Shown: positions 53,883-63,465 of the stretch, one piece after another
Layout: every line of letters begins with the position of its first letter
How positions within the stretch are numbered: position 1 is the stretch's first letter
Assembly (NCBI GenBank): GCA_016793325.1
Contig: JAEUKI010000094.1
Coordinates: 1-64,000 of the forward strand
DNA length: 64,000 nt
Reading direction: 5' to 3'
From: Myxococcales bacterium
GTDB lineage: Bacteria > Myxococcota_A > Polyangia > Polyangiales > Ga0077539
Notes under the pieces: generated by a model
Database searches by the model: none
Told to the model about the DNA's origin: nothing
The model's input: the letters and a program-made list of their open reading frames with translations, nothing else
Translations under genes and position numbers: made by a program

Positions 53883-56342
53883 ATGAAAGTTCATCGCACG
53901 ACCTGGTCACTGGCGATCACAGCGCTGCTGTGCGCGTGCCAACCGCCCGCCAACATCCCCCCGGACACTCTCGTCGAGGTCGACAGCGCTACCGACGACA
54001 GCGCGTCGAACGTCGACACCACGAATACGATCGACATCGTCGACGCTGCGGTGACGCTCGACAGCACGACGGTGGACTCGATCGAGCCGGGCGACACCCT
54101 GTCGCGCGAGGCGAGCGTCGACGTCGTCGAAGACGTTCCGCTGCATCCGCTGTGCACGACACCGACAGGAACGCTCACGCTCCCAACGCAAGTCGTGACC
54201 GCGATGCTCGGGCCGACCCCCGCGGGCTTCGGCGCTCGGGTCTCGTGCAGCGAGTGGTTCTTCAACTCGAACGAGGCCGTCTACACGTTGGATGTCCCCA
54301 CGCGCACCGGCGTGATGTTCGCGACGAACAACGGATCGACGCAGTTCGACACGGCGATCAGCGTTCGACGGCAGTGCAATGCCATCTCGACAGAGATCGC
54401 GTGCAACGACAACGCGTTCGGCGACGGCATGGGCCGCTCGGTGTTGCGCACGGTGCTCGAGCCCGGTCGATACTCGGTCGTCGTCGATGGGCGCGACAAC
54501 GCGGCGGGGATCTTCTTGATGGAGATGACGAGCTTCGCACCCGCGCCGAACGCAACGTGCGGTGGCGCGATCGCGATTCCCCTCGCGACGCCCGTCACGG
54601 GCACGCTCCGAGGCGCGGGAACCAACGCCGCTCCCGGCGGAGGCACATCGGACTACTGCAACACGGACGACTCGGCGCGACACGGGTTTCGCAGCGGACA
54701 AGTGTTCTACCGCGTCGAACTGCCGCCGTTCACGCTCATCGATCTGCAAGTGACGCCCAACGCGACGGAAGACTTGCACGTGCGCGTGTACAACGACTGC
54801 GCAGCCACCAGTTGTGCGCGCGCCGTGCGCACCGCGACGAGCAGCTCTGTTCGAGTGGCGCTCAGCAACAGCGAGCGTGTCGCGCAAACGCGCATCATCG
54901 GAATCTCGGGCACGAGCTACTCCGCGACGACGCCCTTCACGCTGTTCGCCACGTCCACGCCGCTGCCCGCCAACGTCCGATGCGATCAGGCGATGCCCGT
55001 CGCGCCCGGCACCGAGGTCAGCGTCGAAGGCACGCTCGACGGGAGCAACGCGCCTCGCTGCGCCGGTTACACGGGCGGAAAGAAGTTCTACAGCGTCACG
55101 CTGCCTGCGCGCACCGCGGTCGACGCATGGCTCCCGCGAGAGCGCAACGCGAGCCTCATGATGCTGCATCAGCTCGACGGATGCCCCGCGACGACGTGCA
55201 CCGCGACCGCGCGACACGGCTCGGGCGACGCGTACCCCGAGCGATTGACGCTCGAAAATCCCAGCGATGCGCCGCGAACATTCATCCTCGCCGCGGAGGC
55301 CGGCCCATCGAGCTACTCGTACGGCGTGTTGAGGGTGAGTCAAACGCGCTCGACCGAGCCTCCCACCAACATCTCGTGCGCGCTCGCTACGCCCGTCGCG
55401 CTGCATCGGCCGAGGTACTTCACAACCAGCAATGTCGGCAGCCCGCCCGTCGGCTGCGAGCCGCTGCGAGAGGCAAACGTGACGTGGTACTCGGTCACTG
55501 TTCCTCCGATGACGACGGTGCCGATCACCGCGCGGCGCGAGGACAGCGCAAACTTCTTCATCCGCGTGCTCGACTCGTGCGCAGCAACGTCCTGCGTCGC
55601 ATCGTTTGGCAGCAACAGCCCCGCGCCCGTCGGAGCCCGTTTGCAGAACACGACGGCTGTTCCCAAGACGTTTTGGATCGCCGTCGGAGCGTTCGTGACG
55701 TCCGCCCCCGTCGCGCGCGGAGAGCTTTTGGTGGGCGATTTCTATACGAAGACCACGACCGCGAGCGCGTGCGACACGCTGACTCCGGCTTCGAGCACGA
55801 CGCTGATGCTCTCTGGTGACGACGCGACGACCGGAGCGAACCCGTTGCCATTTGCGGTGCCTCTGTTCGGGCGGCTCGCGACGCAGCACTCCGTCTCAAC
55901 GAACGGCTTCGCGCAGCTCATCGGCCCCGAATCGACGAGGCCCGAGTCGAACTATCAAAACGACGCGCTCCCCACGACGCGCGCGCCGGCCAACATGCTC
56001 GCGCTGTTCTGGGACGACCTCGCGATTCCGCCCGCAACGGGCGTCGTCCGCACCAGCGTGATCGGCGCTGCGCCGCGCCGTCGGTTCGTCATCGAGTGGA
56101 GCAACGCCGAGATCCGCGCGACCTCCGAGCGCTTGACCGCGCAGTTGAAGCTCTTCGAGTCGACACACGAAATCGAGTTTCACTATTGCGCGCATTCGGT
56201 CGCAGGCTCGCCGACGCTCACCGGACAGAGCGCGACGATCGGCCTCCAAGACGCGTCGATGCTCCTCGGCATCACGCACTCGAACAACATGGCCAACGCG
56301 ATCAACACGATGACCGCGCTACGATTTACCCCCAATCGCTGA
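53883..56342 (+). CDS. large beta-sandwich repeat lipoprotein
   Basis: An 819-residue lipoprotein (signal ALLCAC). An Asp/Thr-rich linker (about 25-85) leads to four roughly 130-residue PPC-like beta-sandwich repeats. These share the pattern CSEWFFNSNEAVYTLDVPTRTGVMFATNN...FDTAISVRRQC...ACND...LEPGRYSVVVDGR, with similar segments near 240-350, 360-480 and 490-610. The C-terminal domain (about 640-819) has STNGFAQLIGPESTRPESNYQNDALP, FWDDLAIPP and RFVIEWSNAEIR, a pattern of myxobacterial secreted proteins. PPC-like sandwiches often bind ligands or occur in pilus-like and adhesive surface proteins. No catalytic residues are seen. It diverges from the 1362-residue TPR protein across about 260 bp. 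Confidence 0.82.
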   Translation: MKVHRTTWSLAITALLCACQPPANIPPDTLVEVDSATDDSASNVDTTNTIDIVDAAVTLDSTTVDSIEPGDTLSREASVDVVEDVPLHPLCTTPTGTLTLPTQVVTAMLGPTPAGFGARVSCSEWFFNSNEAVYTLDVPTRTGVMFATNNGSTQFDTAISVRRQCNAISTEIACNDNAFGDGMGRSVLRTVLEPGRYSVVVDGRDNAAGIFLMEMTSFAPAPNATCGGAIAIPLATPVTGTLRGAGTNAAPGGGTSDYCNTDDSARHGFRSGQVFYRVELPPFTLIDLQVTPNATEDLHVRVYNDCAATSCARAVRTATSSSVRVALSNSERVAQTRIIGISGTSYSATTPFTLFATSTPLPANVRCDQAMPVAPGTEVSVEGTLDGSNAPRCAGYTGGKKFYSVTLPARTAVDAWLPRERNASLMMLHQLDGCPATTCTATARHGSGDAYPERLTLENPSDAPRTFILAAEAGPSSYSYGVLRVSQTRSTEPPTNISCALATPVALHRPRYFTTSNVGSPPVGCEPLREANVTWYSVTVPPMTTVPITARREDSANFFIRVLDSCAATSCVASFGSNSPAPVGARLQNTTAVPKTFWIAVGAFVTSAPVARGELLVGDFYTKTTTASACDTLTPASSTTLMLSGDDATTGANPLPFAVPLFGRLATQHSVSTNGFAQLIGPESTRPESNYQNDALPTTRAPANMLALFWDDLAIPPATGVVRTSVIGAAPRRRFVIEWSNAEIRATSERLTAQLKLFESTHEIEFHYCAHSVAGSPTLTGQSATIGLQDASMLLGITHSNNMANAINTMTALRFTPNR

Positions 56343-56363
56343 GCCGTTCTCCCCCGACGCGCG

Positions 56364-59147
56364 CTACTCGGTCACGTCGACTTCTTCGGGCATCCTCACG
56401 CGGAAGTTGCGCTCGACGAACTCGTAGATGTCCAAGAAGTTCTGCTCCATCTGCGCGGTGTCGCTGAAGGGCGAGTCCGTATAGAACGTCCCGCGGATGC
56501 AGTTGTCGCTCCCGCGGCAACGGCCATCGGGAAACACGAGGATCACCTTTCCGGGGCGCTGCCAGCTCGCGTACTCGGCCGAGCCCATGTAATTGCGCGT
56601 GAGCACGCCGGCGGCGACGAGGCTCGCGGCGTCCATTCCGTACCCGTGCAGCAAGAAGATCACGGGGTAGCGCTCGCCCGCGTTTTCGGGCCGGTGATAG
56701 CCAGGCGGAAGCGAGATCCCGAGCGGCGTCGTTCGTCCCGTGCGCATCGACGTGAAGTCGAACGTGCACGAGTAGCCGTTCGCGCAGCGCCCGGCGTCGT
56801 CGACGGTGTTCATGACCGGCGACGGCGCGCGGTTGAGCCGCGGCCAGTTCGCCTGCAAGCGCCAGATGCCCGAGTAGAGCCGCGAGGTGATCTGCTCGAC
56901 CGTTCCGACGTGCCCGCCGTCACCGTCGCGGAGCATCTGCTCGGTCGCGTCCTCGAAGCCGTAGCGCATGATCGCGTGCCGCGGCAGCCGCTCCCAGTCG
57001 ACCTCGAGGAACTCGAAGCCCGTGTCGTTGTTCGCCGCGATCGGGCGCTGCGGATCGAGCGACAAGAAGTTGTTGTAGTAGTGCAGCCCCTGTCCGGTCT
57101 GCGCCGTCGCGCCGACGAAGTGGTTGGCCACGGTTCCGAAGTTGAAGAGGTCGCGCGTCCCGCCGTCGGCCCACACGCCGAGGCGGCTCGCGTCCGTCGC
57201 GGACAAGCGCGCGAGCGCCGAGCGTGGGTTGCGCTCGATGAAGCGCGCGACGCCCGAGGTCGTGTCGAAGCGGCCGTTGCCCTCCCCTTGATCGTACGGG
57301 CACGTGCGTCCCATGGGGCACGCCACGCCGTCGAGGCCCACGTCGCGATACGGCTCGCCCTCGTCGCGAACGTAGTTTCGCTCGGTCCCGCCCGGGTTGA
57401 ACTGGCGATCGTAGTCGTCGCCCGCAGGGTCGGGGTTGGTGTCCGCGTTGTAGCCGGGCTCCATCGCGCTCGCGACGCCGTCGGTCCCGAAGTCCGAGAA
57501 GGGCTCGGTGAAGTTTCGGATCACGGGCTCGCCGAAATCGCGGACGCCGTTGCCGTTGCGATCGACCGCGAGCGTGAGCCAGAAGGGCTGCGTGCCCTGT
57601 CCGCCAGCCCACTCACCGGCGTGTTCGGACGTGCGATTTCCATCGCAGAACGTGATCACTGGGTAGCGGCCGTCGGGGTTGTACTCGTCGTCGTAGTAGC
57701 GATCGTTGGCGCTCATCGGATCGCCGACGCGCACCGGCGTCATGCACCGCTGCGCGTCCGTCCGCATGAACTCGCTCGCAGGAACGCCGAGGGGCAACGG
57801 GCTGTTCGCCGATGTTTGCACCACCGCGTTGCCGAACATCCTCGAGAGGTCTCTGAAGATGTTGCTGTACGACTCGCGATGGAACGTGCCGCCTTGGCCG
57901 CCACGACCGTCCGGGTAGTTCCAGAACTCGAACGTCTGATCGACCGCCCAGAGGTCATCGGGCGTCGGCGTGCGATCCATGCTCGCGCGATCGCACGCTG
58001 CGCCCATGCGCATGCGCTCGTCCTCCGTGCAAAACCCGCCCAGGTGAAAGTCCCTGAAGTACTGGCCGAACCACGCCCAGTCCGCGGGGCCGCCCATCGG
58101 CCCGATGTAGTCGAACTTGTCCGCGTAGCGCGTCCCGAGCACGGACGTTCCGATCGCGCCCATCGAGACGCCCATGATCGCGCGGTACGTGAAGCGACGA
58201 CGCACCGTGCGCGCGCCGAGGTTCTGTCGGATGACAGCTTGGTACGTCCCCATGCGCGGCGTATCGAAGGTGATCGCCGATCCGTCCGGCGTGAAGCGAA
58301 GGTTGGCCACGGGCACGACGCGCGCGCCGCGAAGCCCCGGGGCCGTGTACGACACTTCGATCTGCAGCTCGTACCGCGGCCGCACGAGCGCGGGGTTCAC
58401 CGGCAGCGTGATGGGAATCTCTCTCGCAAATTTGCGAAGGCTCGGCCCGAAGGACACCGCCGGACCGATCGCCTCGAACCCCATGGGCACTTGATCCGCA
58501 GCACACCCGACAGTCACCGGCGTCGCGGGGATCGTCGTGGCCGTCATGGGCGCAGAGATGCTCGCATTGGCCAAGGGGCTCCCTGCGGTCCCGCCGACAC
58601 GAGCGCCTGGGCGGAGCATTCCGTTGGCAGTCGTTCCCGCGGGACAGGCGGGACGATCCGCGGCGAGCACCACCACGTCGACCTCCGCCTCGCCTGGGGA
58701 CGTGATCGGATCGCTCTGACGCACGCGGATCTTCGTGCGACCCGGCGTCGTGCCCGCGGTCACCTGAATGTCCATCGCGCCCGTGTTCATCGGAAACGTC
58801 ATCTCCGCGGCCATCGGTCGCGCCACCGCGTCGTTCATCGACGTCACGGTGAAGTGCATCGGACACAAGCGCGGATCTCGTCGCAGCCGAAGCTGCAACG
58901 GCACCGTCGCGCCAGCGCGCACATAGAGCGTGCCCGGGTTGAACGAGTGGATGATCGCGGGAGAGGCCTCGCAACTCCCGTCGCCCGGCGTCGCGTCCGC
59001 AGGCGCGTCCGTCGCCGCGTCGGAGCCGCTGCCGTCACCGCCGCTGTCGCCGCTCGCGTCGGGCGTCACCGTCTGCGGACCACACGCCGCAGAGAGAGAA
59101 CCGATCGCGACACCCAAAATCAAGCCGAGCTTCCGCGCGAAGAGCAT
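56364..59147 (-). CDS. esterase-like lipoprotein with circularly permuted alpha/beta-hydrolase halves
   Basis: A 927-residue lipoprotein (signal ending LSAAC, Cys22; Asp/Ala/Gly linker about 29-58). Residues 60-310 are beta-sandwich-like. Residues 318-355 hold an esterase D-type nucleophile region, RRRFTYRAIMGVSMGAIGTS with GxSxG Ser328. Residues 360-790 hold an insert with EF-hand-like acidic loops (DRNGNGVRDFGEP; DTNPDPAGDDYD), which suggest Ca2+ binding. The domain start typical of esterase D, LGISLPPGYHRP...YPVIFLLHGYG (809-837), and VILVFPDGR then lie at the C-terminus, ending ERNFRVRMPEEVDVTE at the stop. In the standard fold the LLHG strand precedes the GxSxG by about 100 residues; here the order is reversed, a circular permutation. 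The gene is 21 bp from its convergent neighbour. Confidence 0.85.
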   Translation of the reverse strand: MLFARKLGLILGVAIGSLSAACGPQTVTPDASGDSGGDGSGSDAATDAPADATPGDGSCEASPAIIHSFNPGTLYVRAGATVPLQLRLRRDPRLCPMHFTVTSMNDAVARPMAAEMTFPMNTGAMDIQVTAGTTPGRTKIRVRQSDPITSPGEAEVDVVVLAADRPACPAGTTANGMLRPGARVGGTAGSPLANASISAPMTATTIPATPVTVGCAADQVPMGFEAIGPAVSFGPSLRKFAREIPITLPVNPALVRPRYELQIEVSYTAPGLRGARVVPVANLRFTPDGSAITFDTPRMGTYQAVIRQNLGARTVRRRFTYRAIMGVSMGAIGTSVLGTRYADKFDYIGPMGGPADWAWFGQYFRDFHLGGFCTEDERMRMGAACDRASMDRTPTPDDLWAVDQTFEFWNYPDGRGGQGGTFHRESYSNIFRDLSRMFGNAVVQTSANSPLPLGVPASEFMRTDAQRCMTPVRVGDPMSANDRYYDDEYNPDGRYPVITFCDGNRTSEHAGEWAGGQGTQPFWLTLAVDRNGNGVRDFGEPVIRNFTEPFSDFGTDGVASAMEPGYNADTNPDPAGDDYDRQFNPGGTERNYVRDEGEPYRDVGLDGVACPMGRTCPYDQGEGNGRFDTTSGVARFIERNPRSALARLSATDASRLGVWADGGTRDLFNFGTVANHFVGATAQTGQGLHYYNNFLSLDPQRPIAANNDTGFEFLEVDWERLPRHAIMRYGFEDATEQMLRDGDGGHVGTVEQITSRLYSGIWRLQANWPRLNRAPSPVMNTVDDAGRCANGYSCTFDFTSMRTGRTTPLGISLPPGYHRPENAGERYPVIFLLHGYGMDAASLVAAGVLTRNYMGSAEYASWQRPGKVILVFPDGRCRGSDNCIRGTFYTDSPFSDTAQMEQNFLDIYEFVERNFRVRMPEEVDVTE

Positions 59148-59239
59148 GCGCGAGAGTCTACCCCTGTTCTGCGCGAAAAACGCAATCGTGACGCGCCCGT
59201 CGCGCCCCGCGGCTCACGGACGGATCGCGGCCCCGCGCG

Positions 59240-60037
59240 TCACGACTCGCCGACCGCCCCCACCGTCACGACGTACGGAACCCCGCTCGCCGCATCCACG
59301 CCCACCCGCGTGTCCACAGAGAACACCTCCGCGAGCGCCTCACGAGCGATCACCCGCTCGACCGGTCCCTTCGCGACGATCTCGCCCTCTTTCAAGAGCG
59401 CCGCGTGCGTCGCGTACCGCAGCGCGAGCGCCGGATCGTGAACGACCATCACCGCCGCCCGGCCCTCTTCGCGCGCGAGCTTCGCGATCGCCTCGGCGAC
59501 CCACCACTGTTGCTTCGGATCGAGAAACGCCGTGGGTTCATCGAACAAAACGACCTTCGCTTGCTGCGCCCGCGCCCTCGCGAGCGCCACGCGCCGACGC
59601 TCGCCGCCCGAGAGCTCGGCGACGTCCCGCGAGGCGAGCGCTTCGACCGACGCCCACGCGAGCGCATCGCGCACCGCGTCGCGATCCTCGGTCGAGAGCG
59701 CTCCGTGCCAAGGCGTGTACGGCGCGCGGCCGAGCGCGACGAACTCGCGCACCGTTCGTTGCTCGGGCGCGAGCTCTTCTTGCGCGACCCACGCGATCTT
59801 GCGAGCCCGCTCGCGGGCGCTCAACGCAGCGAGGGGCTGCCCGTACACCGCGACGCTCCCGCGCATCGGGGCGCACAGCCCCGCGAGCGCGCGAAGGAGG
59901 GTGCTCTTTCCCGCGCCGTTCGGCCCGAGCAGCGCCCACAGCTCGCCGTCGCGCACCTCGAGCGTCGCGTCGCGCACCACCACGGCGTCGCGTCCGTAGC
60001 CGCACCACACGGACGCGCACGCGAGCGCGACGGTCAT
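59240..60037 (-). CDS. ABC transporter ATPase, FecE/BtuD-like (orphan)
   Basis: A 265-residue ABC ATPase. It has Walker A GPNGAGKST (38-46), a Q-loop (WVAQEEL), signature LSGGERRRVALARA, Walker B VVLFDEPTAFLD and a switch His (VMVVHDP). The GYG and GQPLAALSARERARKIAWVAQEE pattern matches the iron-siderophore/cobalamin importer (FecE/BtuD/HmuV) group, whose permeases and binding proteins are absent here. The start overlaps the TolC stop as ATGA, so it is the last gene of an exporter operon. It may serve a permease encoded elsewhere or have been captured by this operon. Confidence 0.87.
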   Translation of the reverse strand: MTVALACASVWCGYGRDAVVVRDATLEVRDGELWALLGPNGAGKSTLLRALAGLCAPMRGSVAVYGQPLAALSARERARKIAWVAQEELAPEQRTVREFVALGRAPYTPWHGALSTEDRDAVRDALAWASVEALASRDVAELSGGERRRVALARARAQQAKVVLFDEPTAFLDPKQQWWVAEAIAKLAREEGRAAVMVVHDPALALRYATHAALLKEGEIVAKGPVERVIAREALAEVFSVDTRVGVDAASGVPYVVTVGAVGES

Positions 60038-61470
60038 CGCAGCGAGTCCGTCTGCCCCTGCGCGACGTACGCGCGCGCCTTGGCCGCTTCCCACTGCCAT
60101 CGCGAGCGCACGAGCGACGCCCGCGCTTGTGCGTCTTGCGCTTGCGCGTCGACGAGCTCGAGCATCGTTCCTGCGCCCGCTTCGTAGCGCCCTTGCGCTT
60201 GCGCGAGGTTCGCCGCCGCGCCCCGCGCGAGCACCTCGCTCTGCTCGAACACTTGTCGCGCCGCGCGCGCCGCGACGACCGCTTGCACGGCTTCGGTGCG
60301 CACCGTCACGATCGACTGCGCCTCTTGCGCGCGCGCCGCCGCCGCGTTGGCCTCGGCGACGCGAATGTTCGCTCGCACCGTGGGATCGAAGGCCGCCCAC
60401 GAGAGCGTCACGCCTGCGTTGAACGACTCCGACGGTCCGCGCGTGTCCGTCCACATCGGCTCGGTGTAGCGCCAGTTCGCCGTGTACCGCACGCCCGCGC
60501 TCGCGCTCGCTGACAGCGTGGGAAAGAGCCCGCGCCTCGCGTTGTCCACTTGCTGGTCGGCTTGCTGCGTACGAATGCGATTGGCGAGGATCTCCGGTCG
60601 ATCGACGGTCGCGCGCTGCGCGGCGAGCGACGGATCTTCGAACGCGACGAGCGGCGACGGCGACGCGACGTCGAGGTCCGAGGCCGCGTCGACGCCGAGC
60701 GCGCCCGCGAGCGCGACGAGGTCCGATCGAAACTGAACCTCCGCGTTGGCCACATCGACCCGCGAGCTCGCGAGCGCGACTTCGGCGCGCGTACGCTCGA
60801 TGTCGGGACGGGCTCCCGCTTCGGTGTACCCGCGGGCGACCTCGAGCGAACGGACGCGCAGCCCCGCGGTCGTCCGCGCGTTTTCGATCGAGTCCTTGTC
60901 GAGCACGACCGCATAGAAGGCGCTGACCGCCGACGAGATCGCGCTGCGCCGCGCGGCTTCGATGTCGAGCGTCGCCGCGCGCGAGCCGAACTCCGCGGAC
61001 TCGACAGCGCCCGAGGTCCGCCCGAAATCCCAGAGGGTCCAGCGCATGCTCGCGGACGCGTCCATCTGCAACGAGATGTTCGTGTTGTTGAGCGCGAGGG
61101 GGCCGAGGACCTGCGTTCCGTTCGAGATCGCGACGCTCGCGCCGCCCGAGAGCGAGATCGACGGGAGAAATCCAGCGCGAGACACGGCGATCTGCGCTTG
61201 CGCTGCGCGCGCTCGCTCGACGGCGACGAGCACCGCAGGGGCGTTTTCGCGCGCGCGTTGCACGACCGAGACGAGGGTGAGCACGACGCGGGCCCGCGGC
61301 GGAGGCGGCGGTTGCGCGGGCTGCGTCGCGGGCTGCTGGGCGCGAGACGGCTCGGACGGCTGCGGTGAAGGCGCTGGGTCCGACGCGGGCGTACGCGACT
61401 GCGCAGAGGCGACGAGCGGCGCGTTCATCGCGCAGATCGCGAGGAGTTTTACAGGATATCTCGATTTCAT
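60034..61470 (-). CDS. TolC-family outer-membrane efflux channel
   Basis: A 478-residue outer-membrane channel of the TolC family. A signal peptide (residues 1-23, ending VASAQS) and a Pro/Gln/Ala-rich stretch (about 25-60) precede the helical and beta-barrel body. The two OEP repeats are visible: NAPAVLVAVERARAAQAQIAVSRAGFLPSISL and later RPEILANRIRTQQADQQVDNARRGLFPTLSASASAG, with QVFEQSEVLARGAAANLAQAQGRYEAGAGTMLELVDAQAQDAQARASLVRSRWQWEAAKARA at the C-terminus. It sits 4 nt after the MacB-like permease gene and overlaps the next ATPase, so it is the exit duct of the MacA-MacB system. Confidence 0.93.
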   Translation of the reverse strand: MKSRYPVKLLAICAMNAPLVASAQSRTPASDPAPSPQPSEPSRAQQPATQPAQPPPPPRARVVLTLVSVVQRARENAPAVLVAVERARAAQAQIAVSRAGFLPSISLSGGASVAISNGTQVLGPLALNNTNISLQMDASASMRWTLWDFGRTSGAVESAEFGSRAATLDIEAARRSAISSAVSAFYAVVLDKDSIENARTTAGLRVRSLEVARGYTEAGARPDIERTRAEVALASSRVDVANAEVQFRSDLVALAGALGVDAASDLDVASPSPLVAFEDPSLAAQRATVDRPEILANRIRTQQADQQVDNARRGLFPTLSASASAGVRYTANWRYTEPMWTDTRGPSESFNAGVTLSWAAFDPTVRANIRVAEANAAAARAQEAQSIVTVRTEAVQAVVAARAARQVFEQSEVLARGAAANLAQAQGRYEAGAGTMLELVDAQAQDAQARASLVRSRWQWEAAKARAYVAQGQTDSLR

Positions 61471-61474
61471 GGGC

Positions 61475-62695
61475 TCACTCGTGTCTGAGGGCGACGATCG
61501 GATCCAGCCTCGCCGCGCGACGCGCAGGAAAGAACCCGAACACGACGCCGATTCCCCCGGACACGAGGACCGCGAGGATCGCCGTGTCCGCCTGAAGGCT
61601 CACCTTCCACTCCGTTGTCTTTCCGACGATGACCGAGGCTCCCGCGCCGAGGCCGAGCCCCGCGAGCCCGCCGATCGCCGCGAGCACGACCGCCTCGACG
61701 AGAAACTGCGCGAGGATGTCCCTCGCCCGCGCGCCGATCGCCAGACGAATCCCGATCTCTCGCGTCCGTTCGGTGACCGACACGAGCATGATGTTCATCA
61801 CGCCGATGCCGCCGACGAGCAGCGAGATCGACGCGACGACGAGCAAGAGCGTCGTGATCGCCGCGCGCTGCGCGTCGAAGCTCTTCACGACGTCGGCCAT
61901 GTTGCGCACGGTGAAGTCGTTTTCGTCCGCGGGCGCGAGCCTGTGTCGCTGCCGCAAGAGCGCCGTCATCGCGGACTCCGCGCGCGCCATGAGCGCCGGG
62001 TCCCGCGCAGAGACCATCACGAACCCCACGTCACGACCGGGTCGCCTCGACACGCGCGTCCGAAACGTCGTCATCGGAACAACAATCAAGTCGTCCTGAT
62101 CCTGCCCGAAGCCCGACTGGCCCTTTCCCTCGAGCACGCCGATCACAGTGCAGGGCATGCGCCCCACGCGGATCGTCGCGCCGAGCGCGGATTCACCGGC
62201 GAAGAGCTCGCGCTGAATCGTCGTTCCGATCACGCACACCTTCGCGGACGTGCGCAGGTCGGACTCGGTGAACGGCGCGCCGTCGGTCGTGTTCCAACTG
62301 CGGACGCGAAAGTAGTCTGGCGTCGAGCCGTACACGCGCGTCGACCAGTTGCGCGCGCCCGACACCACCTGCGCGCTCGCCGTCAGGATCGGCGCCGACG
62401 CGCTCACGCTCGGAACCTCGATCGCGATCGCCCGCGCGTCGTCTTCGGTCAGTCCGCTGCCGCTCCCCGCCGCGCCACGCGCGCCGCCCGCCGCGCTCGC
62501 GCCGGGCCACACCATGAGAACGTTCACGCCGAGCGAGGCAAATTGGCTCTCGATTCGCTCTTTCGCGCCAGCGCCGATCGCCGAGCTCGCCACCACCGCC
62601 GCGACGCCGATCAAGATCCCGAGCACCGTCAACACCGCGCGGACCTTGTTTCGCATGAGCGAAAACAGCGCGAGGCGCATCGCCATGTAGATCAT
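61475..62695 (-). CDS. MacB-type ABC permease (FtsX fold)
   Basis: A 406-residue permease with an N-terminal amphipathic start and TM helix (about 18-40; MRNKVRAVLTVLGILIGVAAVVASSAIG), a large periplasmic MacB_PCD-like domain (about 45-285; RIESQFASLGVNVLMVWPG ... VCVIGTTIQRELFAGESALGATIRV) and three C-terminal helices with the FtsX motif VGGIGVMNIMLVSVTERTREIGIRLAIGARARDI. It is the membrane half of a MacB split across two genes, with the ATPase encoded just upstream (ATGA overlap). Classical MacB fuses both. Substrates may include peptides or lipoproteins; the actual one is unknown. Confidence 0.93.
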   Translation of the reverse strand: MIYMAMRLALFSLMRNKVRAVLTVLGILIGVAAVVASSAIGAGAKERIESQFASLGVNVLMVWPGASAAGGARGAAGSGSGLTEDDARAIAIEVPSVSASAPILTASAQVVSGARNWSTRVYGSTPDYFRVRSWNTTDGAPFTESDLRTSAKVCVIGTTIQRELFAGESALGATIRVGRMPCTVIGVLEGKGQSGFGQDQDDLIVVPMTTFRTRVSRRPGRDVGFVMVSARDPALMARAESAMTALLRQRHRLAPADENDFTVRNMADVVKSFDAQRAAITTLLLVVASISLLVGGIGVMNIMLVSVTERTREIGIRLAIGARARDILAQFLVEAVVLAAIGGLAGLGLGAGASVIVGKTTEWKVSLQADTAILAVLVSGGIGVVFGFFPARRAARLDPIVALRHE

Positions 62696-63465
62696 TGCGA
62701 GCCTCCTTGCGACGCGGGCGCGGACTTCAGCGCGTGCTCCGGCGGTTCGACGCCGGCTTGCCGCTGACGCGCGAGGCGCTCGTCCGAGACGATGAGCCCG
62801 TCGCGCACCGTCACGATTCGCTTGGTGCACGCCGCCACGTCGGGCTCGTGCGTCACCATCACGATCGTGAGCCCCTGCTCGCGGTTGAGCCACTGCAAGA
62901 GCGCGAGGATCTCTTCGGTGGTCTTGCTGTCGAGGTTTCCCGTGGGCTCGTCCGCGAGCAAGACCTTCGGCTCGGTCACGAGCGCGCGCGCGATCGCCAC
63001 GCGCTGCTGCTGACCGCCCGAGAGCTGCGCGGGCGTGTTGCGGAGGCGAGACTGAAGCCCCACGAGCGCCAGCGCTCGAGCCGCACGAAGCGTGCGGTCT
63101 TTCACGCTCATCCCGCGGTAGACGAGCGGAAGTTCGACGTTCTCGAGCGCCGTCGTGCGCGCGAGGAGGTTGAACCCCTGAAACACGAACCCGAGCAGGC
63201 GATTGCGCGCGAGCGCGCGCGCGTCCGCGTCGAGCTTCGAGACGTCGTACCCCGCGAGCCGATACGAGCCCCTCGTCGGCGTGTCGAGACAGCCGATCGA
63301 GTTCATCAGCGTGGATTTGCCCGAGCCCGACGGGCCGACGATCGCGACGAACTCACCAGAGTTGATCGTGAGCGACACGCCCCGGAGCGCGCGATGGATC
63401 ACCTCGCCTTGGGCATAGACCTTCTCGATGCCTTCGAGCTCGATCACTGGAGTTGTTTCGCTCAT
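62692..63465 (-). CDS. MacB/LolD-type ABC ATPase
   Basis: A 257-residue ABC ATPase with Walker A GPSGSGKST (44-52), Q-loop (FVFQGFNLL), signature LSGGQQQRVAIARAL, Walker B KVLLADEPTGNLD and switch His (VMVTHEPD). NSIGCLDTPTRGSY and NLLARTTALENVELPLVYRG are typical of the MacB/LolD family. I start at the ATG at 63465; a GTG at 63489 would add eight residues. It overlaps the permease start by four nucleotides. Together with the permease, adaptor and TolC it forms a complete tripartite exporter. Confidence 0.94.
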   Translation of the reverse strand: MSETTPVIELEGIEKVYAQGEVIHRALRGVSLTINSGEFVAIVGPSGSGKSTLMNSIGCLDTPTRGSYRLAGYDVSKLDADARALARNRLLGFVFQGFNLLARTTALENVELPLVYRGMSVKDRTLRAARALALVGLQSRLRNTPAQLSGGQQQRVAIARALVTEPKVLLADEPTGNLDSKTTEEILALLQWLNREQGLTIVMVTHEPDVAACTKRIVTVRDGLIVSDERLARQRQAGVEPPEHALKSAPASQGGSQ

